Source: Phlebotomus papatasi (Eukaryota; Arthropoda; Insecta; Diptera; Psychodidae). From it: DNA of 64,000 nt. The stretch lies in the NCBI RefSeq assembly GCF_024763615.1, contig NC_077222.1:48608001-48672000 (forward strand). The letters run 5' to 3'. Under the pieces are notes generated by a model. That model did not search any database and had not been told where the DNA came from. It saw nothing but the letters and a program-made list of their open reading frames with translations. This document shows, one piece after another, positions 1-11,214 of this stretch. How positions within the stretch are numbered: position 1 is the stretch's first letter; each line of letters starts with the position of its first letter. Made by a program: the position numbers and the translations under genes.

Positions 1-90
1 TTTACTAGAGAATGATTATTGGTACAAGAGCAGAAGAGATTATAGAGAAAAAGAAGATGATTAATTTGAAACGTTTGAGAATCAAAACAG

Positions 91-876
91 TTATTTGACA
101 ATAGATTTGAGCTGACTAAGAGAATTAATAATGAATGATTTTTCTCCATCCTGCTTACGCACAAATACCGTCCCACGTCGACTCCACACATACTTCCATC
201 CATGTTGCCCAGCAATAGCTTTGGCCTCTCTGAGCAGCAGCCTCGCACTACGGCTTAATCTCTCCCGAACACTGAAGCCTCTCACTGGTTTCCCGCCAAA
301 AGCAACACCAGTTCCAGACGATCTCTTAACTCTCCACATCCTCAGGGCCTCCTCTCTAAGCTTCCTTGATGTAAACCTGATAACCAGAATTCCACCACGC
401 ACAGATCTTGAAGAATCCTCAGACACTACAACAGCAGATGATGCTCCTCCAGAACCAGCATCAACATAGTCCGAGCTCCTGACCTGAATCCGACCGCCTA
501 CCAAGGCGCAATCATCAATATCTCTCGCCTCCACTGCCATGTTGAGAATCTCCAAAAGCACTCTCTCAGCAATTGCAAAAAAATTTTTTTCCCCCTTTTC
601 AATGCACAGTCCATGAATCTCGATTGCCTTCAAATCACATGGTAACTCCCTGGCGCCACTCGTCTGCAACTCCGAAACTGTGGCTTTCAGAACCCCGTTA
701 TCCGCTTTCAATAGATCGATTGCACTGTCATGATCAGCGATGCGCTGCTCAATTTTTTTGGCACCCTCCTCAAGCTTCTCAATTCTTATCATAGCTTGAT
801 CCACCTTGTCGAAACGCGCGTGGAGAGAATCAATTCTCTGAATCAGGTATTCCATGGGATTTCCATATTCACCCAT
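91..876 (-). CDS. non-LTR retrotransposon ORF1-like protein, FP25-like C-terminal domain
   Basis: The longest ORF in the window: 261 codons from ATG to a stop, far longer than expected by chance in this AT-rich sequence. Residues about 28-72 are a charged heptad-like coiled coil (RIEKLEEGAKKIEQRI). Residues about 82-178 resemble an RRM-like segment that starts LKAIEIHGL and ends ILVIRFTSRKLREEALR, interrupted by a Ser/Gly-rich loop at 133-160. Residues about 195-258 match the baculovirus FP25-like domain, with LLREAKAIAGQHGWKYVWSR followed by VFVRK and a terminal I-x-S-L-x-Q-L. Coiled coil, RRM and C-terminal domain in that order is the plan of L1-type ORF1 proteins, which are trimeric RNA-binding chaperones acting with the ORF2 reverse transcriptase. 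ORF2, if present, would lie beyond base 1 and cannot be seen. It could also be a domesticated single ORF. Its base composition is richer in G+C than its surroundings, consistent with a recent insertion. Confidence 0.75.
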   Translation of the reverse strand: MGEYGNPMEYLIQRIDSLHARFDKVDQAMIRIEKLEEGAKKIEQRIADHDSAIDLLKADNGVLKATVSELQTSGARELPCDLKAIEIHGLCIEKGEKNFFAIAERVLLEILNMAVEARDIDDCALVGGRIQVRSSDYVDAGSGGASSAVVVSEDSSRSVRGGILVIRFTSRKLREEALRMWRVKRSSGTGVAFGGKPVRGFSVRERLSRSARLLLREAKAIAGQHGWKYVWSRRGTVFVRKQDGEKSFIINSLSQLKSIVK

Positions 877-1347
877 ATAACCTTTGCTAAAACTTAAAAA
901 AATATTTTCGCAAAAATGTCCTTTTTAAAATAAAAATATCAGTTCAAGGACCCACTTAGAAGTCATCGAAGTCCTTGGCAAGACACAAAATGTTCTTGTA
1001 TTATTTCTAGAGGTAAGGCAAGAAATCCTCTTCGAACAAAGCATTCTATAACATTTTCACATGTAATCACTCAATTTTGATGCGCTATGGTGTGCTAGAA
1101 ATGCTTCCATCAATTGCTGGGGCATTGAGGACGAAAAAAGCCCAGTCAACTTGAAAGACATTGAATGAAATCGAGAAAGGGACTGAACACGGGCGTACAG
1201 ACTTTTCCGGCCTAATGTCTTCATCGTGTTGTGTTACACAGGGACCTGACAAAAAAAATATTTGGGAAGTTCTAGGCCCAAAACTATATAGAGAGGGTCA
1301 GAATAAGTGAATAGAGTATAATTTGATTGGATCTTTTCACGTTCATG
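877..1347. other. no gene or repeat recognised
   Basis: Upstream side of the retrotransposon-like ORF on its own strand. AT-rich, with no ORF above 60 codons of interest, no terminal inverted repeat pair and no tandem array seen. It may hold the 5' untranslated region of the ORF1 element, but no boundary or target-site duplication could be identified. Confidence 0.4.
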
Positions 1348-1883
1348 CTATTTTCTTGTATCTAACGATACATACAACTTTTTATCCCCTGTGTGTTGTT
1401 TCAGTCCGTGAAGGAGCAAACCCCTTTTTCGCCAATTTTTTCTTACTACCCCGAAAATCTGATTGTTGTCCAATTTATTTGTCATTTTGTCTTTTGTCTC
1501 ATACATAAGATGCTTAAATGGATTTTCATCCAAATCCCCCATCTTGGCAACATGTAGTACAAACCGAGTGCCTCTTTGAAGTTATAACATAAATCGTGAG
1601 TATGTGCCCCTCGAATATTCCTGGATGGATACTTGAAAGGATATTTGTATGGAATATTGTTGAGTATCCTCTCAGGGTTTTTATGATTTGCTGTGAGAAT
1701 AGAATTTTTTTTTCCTATGCGAGCAATTTCTAACACAAGGGAATATCCAGATTCTCCCTGAGCTCTTCCACAAATTAAGACACCAAACAGTTTTATCAAC
1801 ATGAACACTCCAGCAATTTTGCAACCATTCCACAAACCCTCTTCTATAAGTCCCTGGAGTGGACGTAAAACGTATATATACAC
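1348..1883 (-). pseudogene. frameshifted coding relic, family unknown
   Basis: Two minus-strand reading frames lie end to end. The upstream one (1482-1883) carries the stretch LFGVLICGRAQGESGYSLVL and continues to GLYYMLPRWG. The next (1348-1542) takes over in another frame with GDLDENPFKHLMYETKDKM and NQIFGVVRKNWRKRG, then stops. The point where protein-like sequence switches frame is near 1530-1545, which fits a single-base indel in a formerly continuous gene of at least 175 codons. G+C is slightly above the surroundings. I do not recognise the family; a transposase or retrocopy fragment is possible. The 133-codon upstream frame is only about as long as the longest chance ORFs expected here, so this call is tentative. 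Confidence 0.3.
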
Positions 1884-2203
1884 ATTTTTCTACTAAAAAT
1901 ATAATACAAATGATAGCAGTCCCTGTATAGCACTACATATATTCACTTAAACTGCAACCGAAAAAATTAATATGGATATACCTGGCAGAAAAATAAATGG
2001 AAAAATTTGCACACAATGCTCGCAATCAAAAGAATTAGAACTCTTTCTCACTATTTGTTTAAAGTATGCACCGAATTCTATTTCATGTGCAAAGTCTGCC
2101 AAAAATATTGATCAATTACAGGATTTCTTGACGATTCGGCCGATTCATAACAACCCACTTATGTTGATAAAGAATAATTAGAAATCTCAATATCTTTCAA
2201 ACG
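1884..2203. other. short ORF with zinc-ribbon-like start, otherwise empty
   Basis: A 69-codon plus ORF (1972-2181) begins with two CxxC-like pairs (ICTQC, then SCAKSAKNI about 25 residues later), a spacing that loosely recalls small zinc ribbons. The rest is not protein-like and no neighbour supports it. The last nine bases (2195-2203) are the left target-site duplication of the next element. Confidence 0.2.
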
Positions 2204-2530
2204 GGTCCCGGTCAAAATCCCGAAAGCCAAAATCCCGAACGCCAAAATCTCGAACGCCAAAATCCCGGAAGCCAAAATACCGAAAAGCCAAAATCTCGAT
2301 TTCTTAAAAGTGCCTTAGCTACTACTACAATTGCACACGCGCTTGCTGGAGGCAAAGGGAAATTCTCTGTGGCTTGGGAAATTATTCTACACATGATCCT
2401 CCGTATAATTTCATCCCTTTCAGGATTAACATTCGGTATTTTGGCTTTAAGCATTCTGGCTTTCGGGATTTTGGCCCATTTGGGATTTTGGCTTTCAGGA
2501 TTTTGGCGTTCGGGTTTTTGGCTTCTTCCG
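2204..2530. mobile_element. MITE with inverted 15-bp tandem arrays and 9-bp target duplication
   Basis: Two head-to-head arrays of a 15-bp unit close to GCCAAAATCCCGAAC: about six copies on the plus strand at 2211-2301 and about six reverse-complement copies at 2430-2526, separated by about 130 bp of unrelated sequence. The block is bounded by the direct repeat TTTCAAACG at 2195-2203 and again at 2531-2539. The element itself starts GGTCCCGG and ends TTCTTCC. Nine-base duplications and GG...CC ends are compatible with Mutator-like or Merlin-like transposition. It has no coding capacity. The overlapping 80-97 codon ORFs across it are translations of the repeat and are not genes. Confidence 0.65.
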
Positions 2531-2735
2531 TTTCAAACGAAATCTATTTTGGTCAAACCGGTAGAGAAATGGCCTTTACTGATGATTTTATTACCGGTGA
2601 ACTCAAAAGTAACTTTTCTAAGACAATTGCAAAGTTACTTTTTTCTCTAAATAGTCAGAAAGAATAATTTTTTCGGACCCTCTCGACCTTAACAATTTAG
2701 GAATCATTGGATCACATAAAAATATCTGGCCTTTA

Positions 2736-3141
2736 CTGTGTTATCACACTTGCACATTAAAATTTTAATATGATTCACATTAATTGTCGCTGGTGAGAGT
2801 CCAAATGACTAATTTGTGTGTTTGAATAATTTTGTATTCAAAATTTGATCTATTTGTTGATAAAAAGGTAGACTTGGCCCGCAAAATTTGATATAAATTG
2901 ATTTATAGCATTAATGCTAAAAATTAATGCGATTTTCCCTTTAATTTTTTAATGTGAAAAATATTTATGCTTTAGGTAAATTTAAACTTATTTTTGCAGG
3001 CCAAGTCTACTTATTTATCAATAAATAGAAAAACCCCAAATATTAAGTGACTCAAAGACACAAAGAACATGTTTGGACGCTCATAAACGACAATTAATGT
3101 GAATCACATTAAAATTTTAATGTGCAAGTGTGATAACGCCG
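2736..3141. mobile_element. PIF/Harbinger-like foldback MITE, copy 1
   Basis: A 406-bp element that is an imperfect inverted repeat over almost its whole length. The ends read CTGTGTTATCACACTTGCAC and, at the other end, its reverse complement with two changes. TTA is present immediately outside both ends (2733-2735 and 3142-3144), the 3-bp duplication typical of PIF/Harbinger and of the m3bp MITEs of mosquitoes. The other copy, at 28042-28453, is in the opposite orientation. Transcribed, it would form a long hairpin with arms of about 200 nt. Confidence 0.75.
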
Positions 3142-3487
3142 TTAAAGTATTACAATTGCATCTTATAAGGACAGGGTATTTTTCTCTTAATGTTTAGAAA
3201 TCTCGTTAGCTGTAAGGATTAAATCCTCTTGGAGATAAATGGCATATTATACCGCACAATTATAGTTAAGAAGAACGGATTAAGATGATTATTCAATTGA
3301 ATTACCTGACACAGAAATCTCTAAAAATACTTAAAAAGTATTAAGAGTTCTATAAAAAAAACTTCTAACTGGTCATACAAAGCAGTTTGTAGGAGCTTTT
3401 CGTAGTTTAGAAGCATGATTAATAACAGACCTATTCTTAGATTTTATCAAGAAAAATAGACAAATAACTCAAATGCTAATTTAAAAA
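3142..3487. other. no gene or repeat recognised
   Basis: AT-rich spacer between two MITEs. No ORF, tandem array or palindrome of note. It ends in the 9-bp duplication ATTTAAAAA at 3479-3487. Confidence 0.4.
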
Positions 3488-3752
3488 GGCAAAAAACAAA
3501 CGAGCAGTAAAAAATTCTAAATGGGCAGTAAAAAATTAAAAATGAGCAGTAAAATATCTAATTATGGTCAGTAAAAAAACTTAAATCCTTACAAAAATGG
3601 GCCTAATTTATATATTTAACATTTAAAATAGTTCCATATAGAGTGAAAAGCCCTTTATTTTCCCTTTGCCAAAATTTGGACAATAATATCACTATTTCAA
3701 ATTTTTTGTTACTGATCAATTTTAACTTTTTACTGCTCATTTATTCAATGCC
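3488..3752 (+). mobile_element. GGCA...TGCC MITE with 9-bp target duplication, copy 1
   Basis: A 265-bp element with GGCA at the left and TGCC at the right, flanked by the perfect 9-bp direct repeat ATTTAAAAA at 3479-3487 and 3753-3761. Its left part carries four spaced copies of a GCAGTAAAA motif and its right part carries TTTTTACTGC, so the subterminal repeats are inverted. The middle includes TTCCATATAGAGTGAAAAGC. A second copy, nearly identical and in the same orientation, is at 10943-11205 with its own different 9-bp duplication. Nine-base duplications point to a Mutator-like (MULE) or Merlin-like source. No coding capacity. Confidence 0.8.
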
Positions 3753-3761
3753 ATTTAAAAA

Positions 3762-6700
3762 TGAATTCAATGTGCAATAAAGATTACAAAGATATTATGA
3801 AAAAACTGCAAGACCTACAGATTTATGTAGGGAAAAGTGGCCAGCCTTTGAATGTGCTAACCTTTGAATATTTCAATTGTTTCAATTTTTCTCTGATTCT
3901 GATTATGAACTAAATAAGCAAAAAAATCTAGTATTTTATTAATCAAAATTAATAGAAAATAGTTGATAGTGTTAACTATAGTTTATAGAAAAAAATTGAT
4001 TTAACTAATTAAGAGAAAAATTAAAGATTCAAAGACTGACACATTCAACAGCAGGCTACTTTCCCCTATCAGTTTCTCATTGAGTTTGAGTATATTTTAT
4101 ATCTATTTTAAGCAAATTAAATTGATATACCATAACCATGAGGATAGGAAAAACTGCAAAATAATGAAATGAAAAAAGCTTTTCAGTCTGAAAAATTCTC
4201 ACAACTTTTCCCATCTCTATTTCATTTTAGTAAATTGATTACAGACAAATTCAATTTCAACAAATTGCGCAGATATTCCGGAAAATGTGCTACAAGTAAT
4301 GTAATTACATGGAAAATCCTAAGAAGTAATAGTACCTTAACCTTTAATCTAATACGGACACGATGATTCGCTTGCAATTCATTTTTACGAACACGTATGC
4401 TAAGGCAGATATTCCGTCTTTCCATACACCATTTTAAGACGATCAAATTAAGGTAATGCTTGAGAGCACGAATTCTCATTGTAATAGGACACGCACAATT
4501 GATTTTTATACACTGTATTTTTTCGTGAAAGGAAGTTACTTGAATTTTAACTCTGAATTGTTAAGAAAAAATGGAATTTTTCATGTCCTATAAAGGTTTG
4601 GCAAGGATAGGTTCCATTTTCGTATTGTCTAACTGACACGGTTAAAAGTGGCATTAGAAATATATTCAAACTATAAACATATTTTTATTTCTAATCTCAA
4701 ATTGAAATATTATTTAGTGAAAATTTGTGCTAATATTTTGCAAACGGTAGGGCAGTTCTATCCATATGCACAATAGCAAAACAAATACTTTTTACTTTTT
4801 TTTTACTTTAAGCAAAAAATTTTTTTGAAGAAATTGATGTAAAAGGCAATTTTAACTTTAACTAATCCACTAATCCTATCGATTTAATTGAGACTTGATT
4901 CAAATTCATCCTTGTTATTCACTATATTAGGTGAATTTAAGAAAAAAAAACATTGTAAGTATATAATTTCCATTGCTTTTATTATCTTTGTTTATATCAG
5001 GCGAAATTAATTTATCTTAAGATGTAGTAGAACATTACGAATTCATAAGTTTACCTTCGGTAATGCTAAAAGCATATACTCTTTAATATGATAAGTAACC
5101 CGAGAATACAATTTAAGGGTTAAACTAGATGTGAATATATAAATAACGCAAGATGAAATTAGGGCAATTAAAGAACCAAGGAATTACAAACGATTAAAAG
5201 TGAATGTGATACTGCTTGTATTTTTCCATCCAAGAATTCATTTAAATTGCAAATTTTTATAAGACCATTTTTTGTAGTTTGATTTTTATTAAATATAATT
5301 TCTCCAAGAGACATTTGGAAATTATCTTGATTTTCCTTCATGTAAAAGTTTACTTAATTTACTATTGCAATATTATTATTAGCAACAATCTATTGAAGTG
5401 AAATTTGAATATTAATCTCCAATTACCTTTAAATAACAATAAAGATTTTCTAAAGATTCATTTCAGTTAAAACAAATTATTTCATATACAAATGCCAATA
5501 AAAGACAGTAAATTCCTTAAATTTACATAGCATCTTTTATATACAATCTGTAGAATATTACATTTATATGAAACTCGAAACCCAAACTAACAATGAAAAA
5601 GCTTTTCTTTTGAATTATAAATCACTGTACTGAAAGCATTGATATATACCTATACAACATTGTTCACTTTTCTCTATTCCATTGAAGTGATAACATGAAA
5701 GTGGATCGGACAATAATTCACCAGGTATCTCAACAGCTAGGAAAAAGCTTTTTTTCTATATCACACTGTACTTTAACTAATCCCCGGAAAATGCAAGAAT
5801 ATTCTATGAATATATCTGCCCATTACTGGTAAGGATATATCGAAATGCCCTATTTAAATTAGCTTAAATTTAAGCCAAGAAAAAGGGATTACTGAAATAT
5901 TTTCAGCGATAAATTTTCCCCGAATTCCGCTATTTTTCACCCTTGACACTATAATGGAATACAAAATTTTTATCTATGGAAGTGTATGTGAAGGTGTAAA
6001 AAAGCATAATATAAAAAATTCCAGGAGAAAAAAAATAGAGAATGAAGAATTTTAATAAGATTTTTGCAGACGAGACATTCTCAAACAAATACAGGAAAAT
6101 TATGAGAAAAAAATTTTTTTCCCCTTCAATTTCGCTATCTCTTCATTTACTTGAGAGATGAATTTGGTTTTTCATAAACCGTACCCCAAAAATAGAATTT
6201 GTGAGTGAATTAACGTACGGGGTAAAAGACAGATTTTACTTTGAAATACTGAAATATTAACTCACATTTTCCTAAAATGTTTTCCAGGACGACAGCGGAG
6301 AAAACCATAGAAAGTGATCTCTGGAAAGATGAATCCTGCAAGATAGAAAAACATAATATAATAAATTTAATGAAATACTTATTGAATATATGAGGAGCTT
6401 TATGTTATGATTTTTTGCATGAGCAACAAACATTTAATTGAATTGTCATTAAATGTTTTCTTATCAGGGAACATATTCCAGTGTGGGAGGTATACTGGAA
6501 ATTTCATTAAGTGGATTTTGATTGTGAAAAGTGATACGATAATTAAGAATTCACTCTTTCAAATTAAAAAGTCATTTGGTCTAATTTATTCAGGAATGTT
6601 CATTTCCTTCTCATTTGAAGGTAAGAAACTCCATTTTTCACCGCGGTTGATGAACTTCGTTTGGTAAGAAATTTCCACATTTTTTACCTTGCTATTTACA

Positions 6701-8447
6701 CAGTACAATTCTATTCACTTTTCCTTATCGTACAACACATAAAATTTGCATTCAATTAGGGAAAAATATATCTTGCTCTTTCGAATTTCACATTGAAAAT
6801 ACATCAACAGAAAGTTCTACATATATATAGCGTTATTCTTGGAAGGAATGGTTTTGCCAGAATGATATTTTCTATAAAAATAAAATTTCTTCCAGGTATA
6901 ATCTTTAGTGACAGACTTTCTCTCTTCCATGTCCCAAAAGGCACTTTCAAACACCGAGGAATTTCACAAGATTTCTTTATGGACGTGTTTGTTGTGCTTA
7001 TTGATAAAATAGAATTTTTCTGGTGCATTCCACATTTCCTTTTTCTTGTTATCAAACTCAAAAATGCATTGTACTAACGTCAAAGTGACGAACATACACA
7101 CATTCCTTCTAACAATATCCCAAATTCGATTTATTTTACCCAGAAAACATCCTCTTATTTCTCCTTCCACCCACAGGAAATTCACTGAGGAAGCTCCTTG
7201 GGAGAGAATTTGTTGATAGTATAAGAAAATTAATTTCCTGCTCCATCAGAATCCAGAAATATGCAGAAAAAAATGAGATTTATCGTATTATTTCACGTAA
7301 TATACATTTGTGATCAATTTCCCGCCAATTTTGCACTCATACTGCTTTTTCAGTCACAGTGCATGTCGACAAATCTCACGGATATTCAAATAAATCTCAT
7401 GAAATAGTCTCTACCTTTTTTTATTCCCTGTACATGCGATTGCGCTCAAATTGAAGCGAATTGTTGAATATCAATAAAACAACTCCTAAACCGCATGTAG
7501 GAAATATGAAAACGAATCACTTCAATAGCTTTCAAAATATCAGTCGACGCTACCCCGAAAAAAGAAGAAATATAAAATCAAATATTCAAATTTCATCTAT
7601 ATTTATACATTACTCTTTGAATATGGGAAATACTTTTGAGAATTGACAATTCCATGAAAAAAATCATCTTTTTTAACAGTCCATGGTTTCATAGACAACT
7701 ATCACAAAAATTTTCGAGACTCTTGTGAAATTCATTAGAGCCCCAAAATGCCACTTTCAATTCACTTTATATAACCGTGCGATGCTCCCTCAAAGCAACT
7801 TTATTCATTTTCCTGCTATAAAATGAAAACTTTTAGATACATATTGACATTTTCATCCATCTACAAATTTCATCCCTTCACTATGTTGGATGTGAACGGA
7901 AAAGCAAGAGAGAGATGGTGTGGCAGAAATGTCTACACTACTTTTTTTTAATTACAAAACTCTTTCACACACACAAACTATATCACTTTTTCAATCGAAT
8001 ATCCTCTTATATTCAACCAAACTTCCCATTCAAAAAGATAAATAGTTCCCCAAACTCACATAGAATGACAAAATATTTCCCCAATTGATTTAAATTGAAT
8101 TATTCACTTTAATGAAGTTGAATGAGATAATTCTATACTCTGGGAAGCTGAGATTTGTATGAAGCAGTGACTATAAAACAATGTGGATCAATGGACTTGA
8201 ACAAGATTCTTTTAGGTCCAGCAAATTCTTCATAAGAATATTTGGTAAAATTTTTAAAGGTTTATCACTGTAACATTTTGAATGACTCAAGGGTGTATGC
8301 TTAAAAAAAAGTGTTGAAGATGTTATTTTTATAATGAAAATACAATGACAAATAATGATCTCTCAGATCAGTAATTGTCGTAATTTACTCGTCACTTAAA
8401 TCAGTAGGGGAGAGCCAGCATGTTTGAGATACTGTGTTATCTTTTGA
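3762..8447. other. 4.7-kb AT-rich stretch without a supported gene
   Basis: Contains only short ORFs (for example 65-94 codons at 4169-4366, 6407-6667 and 6793-7077) with low-complexity, AT-driven composition. No splice-bounded exon, TIR pair or tandem array was convincing. Near 8403 there is an isolated TAGGGGAGAGCC motif that resembles the end of the TA-flanked elements found elsewhere, but no partner end was found. Confidence 0.4.
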
Positions 8448-8849
8448 CGAAGGTGTCTATGTCTACACATTATGAGACATTTCTGTCAAAAATGAGCTTC
8501 AAGAAGTATGCTTAAAAAATTTACATACACATTGGTATTAATTTTTGACAAAAAGATGGGTTTTTGAGTTTTTGAAGAAAATTTGTATAATATGTCAAAA
8601 ATTATATCCAATTCAAGTTGATTTTCATCAAAAATTTTTGAAGGAAATTACCCGATACACATTGGAACAAAATTCTTTAAAGTCATTTTTACAAAATTTT
8701 TTAAAGAAACTATCACGATTCGAGATTATTTTTCATTAAAATTTGTTGTTTTCTGCTGGAAAAAGTGAAAAAAAAACGTTTGGTGAAGTTTCTTGGGATA
8801 GTATTTAGTGAATTTTTGGGACAACTTTTGCAAAAATGCAAAAAAGAAT

Positions 8850-9380
8850 GTTTTTTCTGGCGATGTCATTCCTGTTGGAAACCAACCCAGCCTTTGAAGG
8901 AACATTTCCTCTGACTGTTCTCTAGAAATTAACGAAAATCATTGCAACTGTGTATTTCTGAGGTGTTTTTCAATAAAATGGCGTCGTACTCCATGGATTA
9001 CAACATTGATGGAAAGGAATAAATTAAGGGATCCTATTGTCTTTCTGGAATGCACTAACATAACCTCAAAACTTTGTCTTTATTTTCATCTACAAGTATA
9101 TTTGTGTGATCTCAAAAACACTTTCAACAGTAGAATCTCAGAAAGTATCCGGTAAAGTGAATTCGTAACCAGAAGCATCAATGTTGCATCAAATTCCATC
9201 AATCTTGTAATCTATGTAGTACGAAGCCACTGTACAGAAAGAATACCTCAGGAGTACACAGTTGCAATTATTTCCGGCAATTTCTAAATCTAAAGGAAAG
9301 CCAGAGGAAATGTTCCTTCAAAGGCTGGGTTGGATTCCTCCAGGAACGACATCTCCAAAAAAACACTATTCCTTCGTATT
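8850..9380. repeat. long inverted repeat, arms of about 200 bp
   Basis: The left arm from about 8850 carries CCAACCCAGCCTTTGAAGGA followed by ACATTTCCTCTG. The right arm ending near 9380 carries its reverse complement (TCCTTCAAAGGCTGGGTTGG). The arms continue inward for about 200 bp with moderate mismatch, including GCAACTGTGTA on one side and TACACAGTTGC on the other. This is the structure of a foldback MITE. The exact ends and target duplication are unclear because the sequence is embedded in other repeats. Confidence 0.65.
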
Positions 9381-9398
9381 TTTTTTTAATATACCTCA

Positions 9399-9651
9399 CA
9401 CTGAGAAAAAAAGAGGGTGTGATTAACTTTTTTTCCTCATAACTTTAACACTTTTTAGGTGTAAAAATATATCAACACTTTTTAATGTTAATTTTACACC
9501 TTTTTAAGGGTAAAATTAACATGAAAAAGGGTAACTTTCACCCCCAATACACCTAAAAAGGGTAATATTTACACCGATTTTGGATCAATACTGCAGGGTA
9601 AAATTAACATTTCCGGAATGTTATTTTAACTTTTTCGGATTTCTCTCAGTG
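9399..9651 (+). mobile_element. CACTA-like MITE, copy A
   Basis: A 253-bp element beginning CACTGAGAAAAAAAGAGG and ending TTTCTCTCAGTG, with the dinucleotide CA just outside both ends (9397-9398 and 9652-9653). The interior is made of short repeats of GTAAAATTAACAT and GTGTTAAA-type words in both orientations. Four other copies occur at about 39354, about 40135, 42017 and 54517. CACTR termini with 2-3 bp duplications are typical of the CACTA (CMC/EnSpm) superfamily; the assignment is an inference from ends only. The 73-codon ORF starting inside it is not credible. Confidence 0.7.
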
Positions 9652-10516
9652 CAAAAAATCACTAAACAATCCGAAGAAACTTCCACAAATACTTCTCTCA
9701 CTTTTTCCAGCAGTGAAACAACAAATTTTCATGACAAACAATCACAAAGCAGGACTCTTAGGAATGATAGTAATTTGTCAAACATTTTTAATAGAAAATA
9801 AACCCTTTTCATTTATGCATTTTTTCTCAAAAAATCCTTCAAAAATATGAATTTTTCTTTCAAAAATTATTGAAGTAATTTTTGATGAAATTTAGCTCCA
9901 ATGTGTAGACATCTCATTATATCCAAAAATCATGGAGTTATCTTAAAATTTTGTATAGCGCTTAGTATACTCACTAGTTATAGACTTTATTAAAATACCT
10001 CGATTATAGTTCTTGACACATTTATTTAAATAATCAAAGAATGATCCACTATTATTTTTTTTTATAGTCTGTGTCTATTTGCTATATTGTTTTTATAAGA
10101 ATTGCTGATCAGAGGTTTCGAAAGTTATTAATACACGCAATGAAATATGAAATAATTTGAAAAGGGCGATGCGTTATTTTATTGTATAACTAGTAATTTA
10201 AAAATTAAATAAAATGGAAAAAGTATAATATTGTCTCACCATTAATAAACAAAAGGAATACCCATTTTTGTGTATGAATGAATTATAAATGGAATTATAA
10301 ATTTTGTGAATTATAAGTGGCTAGTAAAATATTCAATTTTGATAAGTAGATTAATTGATCAGAACTTATATTTAATTAAATTTAATTCAAAATTCTGTCC
10401 AAACACGCTCCAATCTTATGGTGTTATTACAAAAAAAAATTAAAATCATACTCTTTTCTAGAATAACCTTTCATACTCATTAATTTACTCAAATATTTTA
10501 TATTTTATAAAATTTA

Positions 10517-10722
10517 AGGGAATGTAGGCATGGTTCGCACACAGTGAACCTCGAATTTTCTCTTTGTTTGCAAAGAGCTGGCTTATCATTTCTCATATCC
10601 TTTCATGAGCTTAATAATTATCTATCTTATGGCTAAGAAATGACGAACTAGCTCTTTGCAAACAAAGAGAAAATTTGCGTTGTTTGAAGGTTCACTCTGT
10701 AAGAACCATGCCAACATTCCCC
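10517..10722. mobile_element. TA-flanked foldback MITE
   Basis: Inverted repeat with arms of about 80 bp. The left arm runs AGGGAATGTAGGCATGGTTC onward and contains CTCTTTGTTTGCAAAGAGCT. The right arm contains AGCTCTTTGCAAACAAAGAG and ends GGTTCTTAC-like sequence then ACATTCCCC. TA lies outside both ends (10515-10516 and 10723-10724), as expected of Tc1/mariner-type insertion. Non-coding. Confidence 0.7.
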
Positions 10723-10942
10723 TATGATTTTTTTTTAAAATTCATTTTGGGAACTTTTATTATTGAAATCATTTTTTTAAATGCAAATTTCATCTTATGA
10801 TAAGGAAGTCAAACTGCGGAAATTTACACGGCCTAAATCGCCAGTACAGATTAATGTTTTGACCTCCAATTTCTTTTTTTTAATCATTAATCTCATCGAG
10901 AACTTCCCTAGATAGTTCCTATTGGTATTCCTATTCTTTTAT

Positions 10943-11205
10943 GGCAAAAAAAAAGATCAGTAAAAAATTCTAATTGGGCAGTAAAATATTAAAAATGAGC
11001 AGTAAAATATCTAATTATGGTCAGTAAAAAACTTCAATCTTTACAAAAATGGGCCTAATTTACATATTTAACATTTAAAATTGTTCCATATAGAGTGAAA
11101 AGCCCTTTATTTTCCCTTTGCCAAAATTGGGACGATAATATCACTGTTTCAAATTTTTTTGTTACTGATCAATTTTAACTTTTTACTGCTAATTTATTCA
11201 ATGCC
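10943..11205 (+). mobile_element. GGCA...TGCC MITE with 9-bp target duplication, copy 2
   Basis: A 263-bp sister of the element at 3488-3752, in the same orientation and nearly identical through the centre. It is flanked by a different perfect 9-bp direct repeat, TTCTTTTAT, at 10934-10942 and 11206-11214. Two copies with two independent duplications fix the element ends precisely. Confidence 0.8.
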
Positions 11206-11214
11206 TTCTTTTAT

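Larger units (their letters stand above)
8448..9917. mobile_element. composite repeat bounded by CTACACATT-type ends
   Basis: The left edge reads GTCTACACATT (about 8460) and the right edge reads AATGTGTAGAC (about 9910). This is the terminal motif of the CTACACATTGGGAGC foldback family found elsewhere in the window. Internal sequence near both ends repeats the family's TCAAAAATT tract. Between them lie a long inverted repeat (8850-9365) and a CACTA-like MITE (9399-9651). It is either a longer member of the family or a chance pairing of two solo ends. No target-site duplication was identified. Confidence 0.4.

Noticed and set aside
2212..2667. Overlapping ORFs of 80-97 codons on both strands
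   Set aside because: They are translations of the 15-bp tandem repeat inside a MITE.
9580..9801. 73-codon plus ORF
   Set aside because: It starts inside a CACTA-like MITE and has no domain or context.
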